Positions 48,127 to 58,039 of a stretch of 64,000 bases of DNA are shown piece after piece. The DNA is from Strongylocentrotus purpuratus. Taxonomy: Eukaryota; Echinodermata; Echinoidea; Camarodonta; Strongylocentrotidae. The number at the start of each line of letters is the position of its first letter. Positions within the stretch are counted from its first letter, which is position 1. The DNA lies in the NCBI RefSeq assembly GCF_000002235.5, contig NW_022145604.1, forward strand, positions 33,618,908 to 33,682,907, written 5' to 3'. The notes under the pieces were generated by a model, which was given only the letters and a program-made list of their open reading frames with translations, was not told the DNA's origin and did not search any database. The position numbers and the translations under genes were made by a program.

Positions 48127-49267
48127 CAGTGTGTCCCGAAAAAAACTATACACTTTTGAAATGGCTGCCGAATAAAAAATATATGATTCTAGGGGAAAAA
48201 GTTGTATATGTATGGAAAGCCCATAAACTCAACTTTCGTATGACACCAACAAGTTTGAAAATAATTCATGCTTGGGTGAGCACTGCTCACTTTTGTAAAG
48301 GGTATGAAAATTAGGTTGCGCAGGAATTAGCCTTCCAATGTGTGAGAGGTAAATCCTTTGGAGCTTACAACATAGAGGGTGATATGATAAATTCATGATT
48401 TGCTGAGTGAATTCCATGGTTTATTAAACCAAACTTTTATGCACGGAACAGGAATTTCATTTTCTATTGTAGCATTGTAACTTTCCCTGGTAGACTCAGT
48501 GGTGTGTTCATGAGAGTCAGGATGGGGTGATGGTACATGTTGTAATTTCCATGTTACAAACTGTTATTTTTTACATTTGTGACTTTAAATAAAAACCTTC
48601 ACCCCACATTTCAGTTACCATTTACCTGAAGAATAAGTAGCCGACATCTTGGACATTCCTTTTGTCAACAAACCGTATTTGAATATTCGATTTACATTAT
48701 CCCTACCTGGGTATTGAATAAATCAATGAGATGTTCAACTAATCTTACAATAATTGAAATGTGGGGTGAAGGTTTTTATTCAAAGTCACAGATGTAATAA
48801 GAGAATAACAGTTTGTAACATGGAAATTACAACATGTACCATCATCCAATCCTGACTCCCATGAACACACCACTGAGTCTAACAGGGAAGTTACAGTGCT
48901 ACAATAAAAAATGCAATTTCTGTTCACTCATGCATAAAATGTTAATCCCATAAACCAAACATTTCACTCAGCAAACCCAAACTCATCACAATTGATCATA
49001 AATTGGTCATATCATCCTCAATTCCGTAAGCTCCAAAGGATTTACCTCTCACACATTGGAATGCTAATTCCTGCGCAACCTAATTTTCATACCCTTTACA
49101 AAAGTGAGCAGTGCTCACCCGAGCATGAATTATTTTCGCAACTTTTGGTGTCATATGAAAGTTGAGTATATGAGCTTTCCATACATATACAACTTTTCCC
49201 CCTAGAATCATATATTTGTTATTCGGCAGCCATTTCAAAAGTGTATAGTTTTTTTCGGGACACACTG
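48127..49267. mobile_element. Tc1/mariner-like foldback element with ~500-bp arms
   Basis: The ends cagtgtgtcccgaaaaaaac and gtttttttcgggacacactg lie exactly between TA dinucleotides (48125-48126 and 49268-49269), the target duplication of Tc1/mariner elements. The arms (48127 to about 48615 and about 48752 to 49267) are inverted copies with many substitutions. Only about 140 bp in the centre is unpaired. Matching short open frames in both arms (MCPEKNYTLLKWLPN...) are the same arm sequence read twice. No transposase remains. Confidence 0.88.
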
Positions 49268-49269
49268 TA

Positions 49270-51406
49270 TAGTAGGTAGTCTTTAATAATCAACAGGTTA
49301 CGACGTTACATGGTTGAATGTTGAAACGAGATGTTGTATATGGTCAATTTCTCTCGCTGACAAAATATACTGCCACATCTTTAGACACACGCAAATATTC
49401 CTCATGCTCCCTAGGCCCTGCCGAGGGCTAAGTCAATCAGAGATTATTGAGACTTAATATAATATTTAATTATTTCTGTTTTCAAGACTAGTACCATTTA
49501 TCAATACATGTGTAGGCCATTTCACAATTATATACTTTCCACTTGAATAGCAACAATAAGCATTATCATAATTTAAGACTAACAAAATATATATTATTAC
49601 ATTAGCAAACCAAGGAATTTGTTTTTTCCAATAAAAATATCCTTATTCCTGTACATGAACTTCAAATTGGCTACTTGCCTGGTTGCTGCAGACAGAATAG
49701 ATACGTATGTGGCTCAACGAACTCAAACTTGGATTTCGATGATGTGGCTAAACGTCATCATAAAGCTTGGCCTTTTCTAAAAACATACTTATAATTGTAC
49801 TTTGATGATTGTGAATAAGCAAAGAATCAATAACAATAAATAACAAAAGATTGTTATTGATATGTATATTATCAAACAGTATTTATGTCAGTATTTTGAA
49901 GGGTACGACACTTAAAACGTGTACCAATATCTAAACAAAAATATAAGATTTACATCAAATTGGCCACATTTAACACCCTTCTGTACACATATAATTACGA
50001 CTCAATGCTATTGATACAATACCTATCACAAGCTGGATATTTTGTAAAAGCAGTACGATATGCATTGTGCAATTATTCCACAATAGCTCAATATGTCATT
50101 GAGAACGCGGATCATATCGCCTGATCATAGGATGTCGGAACTATTGTTGAAGAATCGCAACTGAAGCTCAACAGTACGCTGCACGATCTTCTGATGGTCA
50201 TGGATTAACATCATTTCGCAACCAGTTTTTTGTATAATCATAAAAGGCTTGTTCTATTGTTGAACATTTGAAAAGGGATCATGTCAGGAATGTGGGCTCG
50301 TCATTTTTCCATATTGACAAAGTGTAATTGTTCAATGAATGCTTGATTTCTATATACAATTCATGAAATTTTCACAAAAGTTTGTGATGGCTCATTTGTT
50401 TGGAGGAGCTTTTTACAATAACAACCATTTCCCTAGCAGTAAGTATTTCCACTGAATTAAACTAGTTTGCCTTAAGTGAATTATAGCATGAAAATAATCG
50501 CTGCTTTTCTCGAAATAAAACAAAATAAACTTCAGTGTTCAAGAATATACATGAAGTATGTCAAAAATGGTAGAAAATGTCTGTTTGTGTAAGAACTTCA
50601 GGCAAACATTGTTTTTGAAATGTTTGCTCTATTTCTATTTAGTATTGATGAGTAGTTGTCAAAAATTCAATTAAACTAATTATAACTGAGCAAACCGAAG
50701 GTCAAGCTCCGCGATCAGCGATCACACGGAACTTTGAGACACTGCGTGTGCGTGATCTCTAGTGAAGCTGAGCTAGCAGGCAGCTGCAGAAGACTGCAGT
50801 GCCGTGTATACAAATGCACAACTACATGTAATTTATCAGTTCGATGCTTTACCTCTTTTCAGAAATTCAATTTCTATTCTCCATTCATTCAACTACCGTT
50901 AGACAGTGTACTATATTCCAGTCGAAATGTATCATATACTAATTCGTATTATGTGGTAGTCTACGTGTGCATTTTTATTCGACTCGAGCTCAAAGGTTAG
51001 GAGCCAGAAATATAGTAACATTTGTCCTTAGTCCTTAGTAAATGTGGCTGTGATGATCATACATTGACTTTGATAGTCAGGTTTATCATCGTCACGTTTG
51101 GCAGGAAATAACCTGATGACCTCTTGATTTGTGAGCGAGGGAGAAACCAAGATGATGAGGGGGTGGGGTGGGAGAGGGCGTCCCACAACAGGACCTATAA
51201 GAGCCATTGATTAGTAGAGTGGGATCAACCTCGTTCGATTCGGACACAATATGGCGACTACTGCTTTGTTGGGAAAGCACAAAAAAAAATACACGCTATG
51301 TTGTGACCCAGCGAAACCAAGTTGGCCAAATTCTGTGTAGAAATGGATCTAGAACCAACAAAAATGCCCCTCCCCAAAATCGCCCTTCTATTAAAAGCAA
51401 ATAAAG
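49270..51406. other. Unassigned DNA
   Basis: No gene is supported. Small open frames near 50734-51000 and 51207-51404 have no recognisable domain. Confidence 0.4.
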
Positions 51407-52171
51407 TATAGGATTTTCCGGCCAAATTCGCGAGTTTGTCATTCAAATTAATTTGTCTTACGTTCAAATTCGACGGTTTTAGTACTGTCAGGTATATCTT
51501 GAGTTATATTCCTTTTTCAAGTTTTCGTTAAAATCTATGTATGTTTCATTCAAATTAATGAATAATGTGCTTCTTTCGCTTTTTGGTCATTCGATAAGGG
51601 GCAACACGATTTCTGGCAGTGTGCTTCTCTAATTCTAATTCATGTGTAGCTATCAAATTAGCACTTTGTGCACTTAAATGGATGTTCAATATACATTTCT
51701 TGTTTATTACACTTTTCGTAGTTCATTTTTTTTCTTTCAAGATATTTTTTTTTCATGTGTAAGTCATCATATTTTGTTTTTCTTACATTTATATACTTCA
51801 TAAATATATATCTGAAATTCATCATCCTTCAACTTCGATTGTTAAAGGTAATACAAAGTTTTGGTATGGGGTCATGAATTTGGTTCAAATGGATATATTG
51901 GAAGCATATGCGATCCTAAAATATTCAGTGATCGTTGTCGCGGTCGAAATCAAGTCTAAAGTTATGGAATTGTACACAATAAAGACTTTATGTTGTATAG
52001 CTCCCTCTCAAGGTCAAGATATTCATTAAGCTATAAAACAATGTTTCTCGACTAAAATCGATCGTTTAGCTATTCCTGTTCGGAAATTATATATCACAAC
52101 TACATATTCTGAGATTTTCATGGTCGCAGCTACCATTGTAAGGACGTAGGCGCTACTTGAAATTTATCAAA

Positions 52172-52494
52172 ATCATATTGCTCCGAGTGTCTCATTTTCG
52201 CTCGCGTGAACATTGCCAGCACAAACCACCGACCTCTACCTCCTGAACGGATCATCGCCCATTCCCATTCACTATACGTTACGTACTAAAAGGGTGTATT
52301 GTCTGACCGTTCATGAATATTCATGTTTTTGCTAAACTCGGCAAAATGTTTGCTTTTACTAAATGGAAAAATTACGGTGGGGGGTTGGATGAAATGGACA
52401 TAATGAAATAGGCAGAAGTGATCTATGATAATTCATGCTTTTTATATTTCGTGTGCTCGACCTAAAATCTTCAAATCGCTTGGTAAACTGAGTC
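52172..52494 (+). repeat. Interspersed repeat, copy 2
   Basis: This is the inverted counterpart of 1592-1914. It lies inside the TTAA-flanked insertion. It may be a separate repeat that entered the insert, or part of that element's own body. Two copies cannot decide this. Confidence 0.75.
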
Positions 52495-52876
52495 CAAAGT
52501 TAGACTTGTTTCACATGTGTATTATAGGCAATGACGAGCTTGCAACCTATTTTGAAAAATTACGGTGGGTGAACTTTCAAAAGTCAATGAGACATGAGGA
52601 CTCCAATGAAAGAGCTAGTGATAACGTACGTCGGGGTCGATGTGCTTTTCGTTTAAACAAAAACAAAATGAATTTTTAACGATTTAAAAAAAAAAACGTC
52701 CATAGGCTAACATGTTAGGCTGCTGACTCTGATCATGCTCTGACGATAGGGGGCGTTGTGAAATGAGACTAAATGGAGCAATAATATTGCATATTATGTT
52801 ACCGGGAACACCGGTAAATATTTATAATAAATTTTTCTCGAAAACAGTAGTTTTTAATTTTCTAGTGCTTTTAATA

Positions 52877-54091
52877 TAGGATTTCCCGGCCAAATTCGCG
52901 TGTTTGTCATTCGAATTCATTTACTTTGCATTTAAGTTAGCGTAGATCGGCTTTGCCATGCCAATTATCATTCAATTTTCCAGCTTTTGTATTTAATTTA
53001 GGATTTTGGTCAAAGGGTTTCATAGATCTGTCATTCAATTTAGAAACTGCTTAACTAGCATTCAAATTAATATGCACTTGTCGAAACGTAATTTTTATCA
53101 TTCAAATTAACACCTGTCATTCGTATTCGTAATATTTTTTATTCAAGTTAGGAATGTTAGGGGGAAGAATTGCAACAAACTTTTACAGTTTTTAAATAAT
53201 GCAGTTAAAATGCATGATTTGTCATTGGGTTCTAAGCTGTTAATCCATTTATTTATTTTCAGGACAATGCAGATGGATGTAATCAGACATAAAGTAAAGA
53301 AGGGGCGAAATCAAGGAATATGGCATTTCTGCACGGACATGTTCATATACCCGGGAAAGGTGGGGGTACCCTCAATCGCCCCTTTTTACTAAAGACTCGG
53401 AATTTTACAAAAGTAATTCACATCGTCTCTTACACCCAGCACACCCCTCTGTTTTTCTTAAAGAGTTTCATAGTTTACTTGTCCGCCAGCAGATCGATGG
53501 CTAAAGACATGGCTAAATAATGAATCATGTTCAAATTGTTAACTCTAGTCCCCACCCCAGTCACAATATTGTACCCTTCTTCCATGATGAAATTATGATG
53601 AAATTATGATAAATTTATGATGAAACATAAGACAAACAACTTCCTTACATGAACGTTTACAAATATACTGAGACCATCAGGTCCGTAGATACAAGTCGTT
53701 TTTTTCTTCTTAATAATCAAACTTAAATGCTGATGAATATCAGATAGATCTAATAAGTATAAGTGTATAAATGCAAGAAAATGAAATATGATGAAATACA
53801 CATGAAAAAACAATCTTGAAAGAAAAAGAATGAGCTCTAAAAAGTGTGTAATAAACGAGAAATGTATAATGACCATCAATTTAAGTGCACAAAGTGCTAA
53901 TTTGAATGCTACAAATGAATTAGAATGCTAAAAGTACATTGTCGCGTTGTCAGAAAATCGTGTTGCGCCAAATTGAATGACCAAATAGCGAAAGAAGCAC
54001 AATGTTCGTTAATTTGAATGAAACCGCCGAATTTGAAGGCAAGACAAATTAATTCGAATGACAAACTCGCGAATTTGGCCGGGAAATCCTA
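52877..54091 (+). mobile_element. Inner copy of the TATAGGATTT family, inside the TTAA insertion
   Basis: It starts taggatttcccggccaaatt and ends at an aatttggccgggaaatccta edge between TA dinucleotides, 1,215 bp. Its two halves correspond to the right and left parts of the outer copy in opposite orientation. About 110 bp near 53400-53520 is extra relative to the outer copy. No coding sequence is recognised; short open frames (such as 53210-53392 and its mirror at 54273-54506) are the same arm in two places. Confidence 0.82.
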
Positions 54092-55120
54092 TACATCCAC
54101 AGGGGTATCCAAAATATCAAAATTGTAAAGAATTACTATCCACCCATTTTTCAAAATTTCCCAAAAATGTGTATTACCTTTAAGAGAAAAACAGAACACT
54201 TGCATTTACGAACTTGATGGTCTCAATATGTTTGTAATTTTTCTTGTAAGAGGTTGTTTGTCTTGTGTTTTATCAGAAATTTATCACAATTTTATTACGG
54301 AGGAATGGTACAATATTGTGACTGGTGTAGTATTTTTGTATCCCCACCTTTCCAGGGTATATGAAAATGTCCGTGCAGAAATGCCATATCTTTGATTTCA
54401 CCCCTTCTTTACCTAATGTCCGACTACACCCATATGAATTGTCCTCGAAATTAATAAATGGAATAATAGAAAAAGACCCCAATGGCAAATCCTTTTTTAA
54501 TTGCATTTTTTAAAACTGTAAACGTGTGTTGCATTTCCCCCCTAATATCCTTACTTGAATAAACATAATTCGAATACGAATGGCAGGTGTTAATTTGAAT
54601 GATAAAAAATACGCCTCGACAAATGACGACTAATTTGAATGCTAGTTGAGCAGATTCTAAATTAAATGACAGATCTATGAAACCCTTCGACCAAAATCCT
54701 AAATTAAATACCCAAACGGGAAAATTGAATGATAATTGGCATGGCAAAGCCGATCTGTGCTAACTTAAATGCAAAGTAAATGAATTCGAATGACAAACTC
54801 GCGAATTTCACCGGGAAATCCTATACTAACGCGGCAATAAAATAAATGCCCTTTCTAAGAAGAAATATGTTCCTTATTTTTCTGTTGCTCCCTTAAATAA
54901 TATTCTTGACTCATTCGTGTGCTTTGTTCACTCATTGCAGTCCCCCGCCTGCCCCGACACCTAGGCCACCCCGTCCCCCTAAACAAAATTACAAAATATG
55001 GAATTATGGAATCATGAACAGGAAAATGAATTAATGCAAATAGAAGTGTCAATCAAGTTGATAATTTTTTTGATCTAAGTTCAAGTAGAGTAATCGATAT
55101 GATATATTTTCGTGGGTAAA

Positions 55121-55483
55121 GGCCCGGTCACACAGAGGGGACGCATGGGGGACGCACGGCCGGCGCATGGAAAATTTGCAATTTTGGCCAGTGCGTTGTC
55201 GTTCGCTAGGCGTGCTTCATCACTCGTTACTCGTTCGTCGAGCGCGCTGGACCCACGCCTTGCATTCGTCGTCATACGCTGTGTGCGTCGGGATTTTTTG
55301 AGCATGCTCAAAAGTGTGCGCGGAGCTCGACGCATGAATGTACACGCCAAAGGCACGCCAGACGTGCGTTCAGCGCTAGACCAGCGCCAGACATACGCGG
55401 AGCACACGCCCTGTATACGCACAGCGCGCTAGCTACACGCTGTGCATTTTGTGTCAGCTCGCTAGCTTTTCCAAAATCATGAC
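55121..55483 (+). mobile_element. Truncated GGCCCGGTCACAC MITE, copy X
   Basis: It begins ggcccggtcacacagagggg and runs parallel to the first half of the full copy at 55936 (cgttgtcgttcgctaggcg, gattttttgagcatgctcaa, ccagcgccagacat). It stops at tccaaaatcatgac, where copy Y begins. Its other end is not found. Confidence 0.75.
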
Positions 55484-55486
55484 AAA

Positions 55487-56866
55487 GGCCCGGTCACACA
55501 GAGAGGACGCATGGGGAACGCACGGCCAGCGCATGGGAAATTTGCAATGTTGGCCCGTGCGTTGTCGTGCGCCCAACTTTTATGGAAGCTACAGCGAGCT
55601 GACACCAAATGCATAGCGTGTTGCTAGCGCGCTGAGCGCATACAGGGCGCATACAGTGCGCATACAGACCGTACACAGAGCGCACATGAAAACAATTTCT
55701 ACGAATGCACAGAGTGTGTTAGCGCGCTGGACGAATGGTCCACGCATGCACCGCGTTTTGGAAAAGCAAGCGAGCTGACAAAAAATGCACAGCGTGTAGC
55801 TAGCGCGCTGTGCGTATACAGGGCGTATGCTCCGCGTATGTCTGGCGCTGGTCTAGCGCGCTCCACGCATGTCTGGCGTGCCTTTGGCGTGTACATTTAT
55901 GCGTCGAGCTCAGCGCACACTTTTGAGCATGTTAAGGCCCGGTCACACAGGGAGGACGCATGGGGAACGCACGGCCAGCGCATTGGAAATTTGCAATTTG
56001 GGCCAGTGCGTTGTCGTTCGCTAGGCGTGCGTCATCATTCGTTACTCGTTCGTCGAGCGCGCTGGACCAACGCTGGACCAGCGCTTTGCATGCGTCGTCA
56101 TTCGCTGTGTGCGTCGGGATTTTTTGAGCATGCTCAAAAACGTGCGCCGAGCTCGACGCATGAATATACACGCCAAAGGCACGCCAGACATGCGCCGGAG
56201 CGCGCTAGACCAGCGCCAGACATGCGCGGAGCGCGCTAGACCAGCGCCAGACAAACGCGGAGCACACGCCCTGTATACGCACAGCGCGCTAGCTACACGC
56301 CGTGCATTTTGTGTCAGCTCGCTAGCTTTTCCAAAATTATGACAAAAGTTAGGCACACGTTCTTTTCCGATTTCCAATGCGCTGGCCGTGCGTCGTAGAA
56401 CGCGGTGCATGCGTGGACCATTCGTCCAGCGCGCTAGCAGCACGCTGTGCATTCGTGGAAGTTGTTTTCATGTGCGCTCTGTGTGCGCCCTGTGTGCGCC
56501 CTGTGTGCGCCCTGTATACGCCCTGTATGCGTCCAGCGCGCTATGCATTTGGTGTCAGCTAGCTGTATAGCTTCGACAAAAGTTGGGCGCACGACAACGC
56601 ACTGGCCAAAATTGCAAATTTTCCATGCGCCGGCCGTGCGTCCCCCATGCGTCCCCTCTGTGTGACCGGGCCTTTAAAAAGAAACCGGCGCACACAGCGA
56701 ATGACGACGAATGCATGGCGCTGGTCCAGCGTTGGTCCAGCGCGCTCGACGAACGAGTAACGAATGATGACGCACGCCTAGCGAACGACAACGCACTGGC
56801 CCAAATTGCAAATTTCCAATGCGCTGACCGTGCCTCCCCCATGCGTCCCCTCTGTGTGACCGGGCC
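55487..56866 (-). mobile_element. GGCCCGGTCACAC MITE, copy Y, split by copy Z
   Basis: Outer ends: ggcccggtcacacagagagg at 55487 and ctgtgtgaccgggcc ending 56866. Sequence 55487-55932 followed by 56673-56866 reads as one element in reverse orientation to copy Z. The break lies inside the ttgagcatg...aaaa motif that Z itself keeps whole (gagcatgctcaaaaa), so Z landed in Y. Confidence 0.75.
55936..56672 (+). mobile_element. GGCCCGGTCACAC MITE, complete copy Z
   Basis: The 737-bp copy is bounded by ggcccggtcacacag and ctgtgtgaccgggcc. It is CpG- and GC-rich, with many gcgcgct, ccagcgc and gacgcac words and internal short tandem repeats (tgtgcgccc three times near 56480-56510). The flanks are gttaa on the left and tttaaaaa on the right, in keeping with a 3-4 bp A/T-rich target duplication, but the exact length is ambiguous. 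Arg/Ala-rich open frames on both strands are by-products of the CG-rich repeats. Confidence 0.82.
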
Positions 56867-57010
56867 TTTACGTACAGGACAAAATAGCATTAGATGCTGC
56901 TTGTAAGTGTCGGCTTGCATGGTGATGAAGATATACAGTAGGTTTGCGGGTGCACCATGTGTGAGATAGAGAGGGGTTGAGGAGTCCTGAAAAGGACTGT
57001 TACTCGGTTA

Positions 57011-57052
57011 TCTTTCTTATGGGGTGTGTAGTCCTGAAAAGGACTGTTTGTT
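57011..57052 (-). promoter_or_regulatory. Histone-mRNA-like 3' stem-loop plus downstream element (left arm)
   Basis: On the minus strand aacaaac is followed by agtcctTTTCaggact (57030-57045; perfect 6-bp stem, TTTC loop), a 10-base spacer and taagaaaga (57011-57019). This is the mirror of the right arm, with one change in the downstream element. A second perfect stem lies at 56983-56998. Confidence 0.55.
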
Positions 57053-57135
57053 ATCTTTATAGCGCGTGGAGAGGATCAGTGGCTCATCATCTCCAAGCGC
57101 TATAGTTCTCCTTAGAACTATAAGCTAAGAAAGAT

Positions 57136-57176
57136 AACAAACAGCCCTTTTCAGGACTACACACCCCCAAGAAAGA
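57136..57176 (+). promoter_or_regulatory. Histone-mRNA-like 3' stem-loop plus downstream element (right arm)
   Basis: aacaaac is followed by agccctTTTCaggact (57143-57158; 6-bp stem with one mismatch, TTTC loop), a 9-base spacer, then caagaaaga (57168-57176). Replication-dependent histone pre-mRNAs have a 6-bp stem with a 4-base U-rich loop, preceded by an A-rich stretch, and in sea urchins a CAAGAAAGA element for U7 snRNA pairing just downstream. The order and spacing fit. A second perfect stem of the same kind follows at 57189-57204. Function here is not shown. Confidence 0.6.
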
Positions 57177-57394
57177 TTACCGAGCCAAAGTCCTTTTCAG
57201 GACTCCTCAACCCCCTCTCTCTCTCTCTCTCTCTCACACATGGTGCAACCGCAAAGCTACTGTATAAAATAGCTTTAATTTGCCAAAATAGATCTAAACG
57301 CACCATAAAACTTTTTTAAAGAGCGCCATCTAAAACAAAATGTCAACATGACGTGTAAGTAAGTCTGAGATGCGGGTCTGCCGTGTAACCTAAT

Positions 57395-57723
57395 AAAATA
57401 TGACATTGATGATGATGTGAAATTTGAAAATAACAGTGATAAAAATGACGATAAGATTGTGATGATGACGATGACGTCATTAACATCCTCATCATAATAT
57501 TAATAAATTGTATGGTAATTATCAACATATTTTCATAGACATCATCATTGCCATCATTATTCATTACTACTACCAACACCGTCAACATCATCATCACGCT
57601 AATTGGCCATATCTTAACTATCATCATCTATTCTATCCCTGACCTTGTCATATACGTCATCATTATGAAAAGAAACCTTGTCACGGTATCACTGTCATCA
57701 TCATTATCAATGTTTCTATCATT

Positions 57724-57768
<45 letters not shown>

Positions 57769-58035
57769 GTCATCATCTGCACCATAATCATGCCATCGTG
57801 AATGTCAGGACTATCATCATATATTTTATCATCAATATCTTTATCTACGTCATTAGTATATTAAATAAAACTCTGTCATGGTATAACTATCGTCATCACT
57901 ATCAATATTGTTATCGTTATAATCTTCGTCATCATCATCATTCGACTTCGTTTATATCAAAACTATAGGCAATCAATCATACTACATCATTATCATCATC
58001 GTCAACATCAACGTCACCACTGTCATTGCCACTAT
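57395..58035. repeat. Degenerate ATC/ATG trinucleotide region
   Basis: catcatcatcg-like triplets for over 600 bp. The purest part is a (CAT)n run at 57720-57775. Open frames give His or Ser runs and are not genes. Confidence 0.85.
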
Positions 58036-58039
58036 TTAT

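Larger units (their letters stand above)
51846..54179. mobile_element. TTAA-flanked insertion (piggyBac-like) inside the outer copy
   Basis: The ends aggtaatac and gtattacct are inverted and are flanked by TTAA on both sides (51842-51845 and 54180-54183). The inner copy of the host element has a single TTAA at the same place (in ttcttcttaataatcaaac, about 53712), so the pre-insertion state is preserved nearby. TTAA duplications are the mark of piggyBac-like transposons. The insert holds the repeat 52172-52494 and the second copy 52877-54091. No transposase frame is visible. Confidence 0.8.
51409..54823 (-). mobile_element. Outer transposon copy of a three-layer nest (TATAGGATTT... family)
   Basis: The ends taggattttccggccaaatt and a ccgggaaatccta edge sit between TA dinucleotides. 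The left part (51409-51845) and right part (54180-54823) together match, in reverse orientation, the inner copy at 52877-54091. They are separated by a TTAA-flanked insert. Without the insert the copy is about 1.08 kb. The arms share cattcaaattaa-type words in both halves. No transposase is visible. The TA flanks suggest a Tc1/mariner-like target choice, which is inference. Confidence 0.8.
56936..57262. mobile_element. TA-flanked foldback MITE carrying histone-like 3'-end signals
   Basis: The ends cagtaggtttgcggg and ccgcaaagctactg are inverted and lie exactly between TA dinucleotides (56934-56935 and 57263-57264). The arms are about 150 bp each and pair over nearly their whole length around a centre near 57080. 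Each arm contains two hairpins of the form agtcctTTTCaggact and an AAGAAAGA motif (listed separately). A (CT)n run of about 20 bases lies in the right arm at 57215-57235. Confidence 0.85.

Noticed and set aside
48129-49265. Pair of similar 61-codon peptides (MCPEKNYTLLKWLPN...) on opposite strands, at first sight a conserved small protein
   Set aside because: They are the two inverted arms of one foldback element. The similarity comes from the arms.
55081-56920. Cluster of 60-136 codon open frames rich in Arg, Ala, Ser and His on both strands
   Set aside because: They arise from the CpG-rich words of the nested MITEs. The same peptide bits appear in several frames and both strands, as expected from inverted copies.
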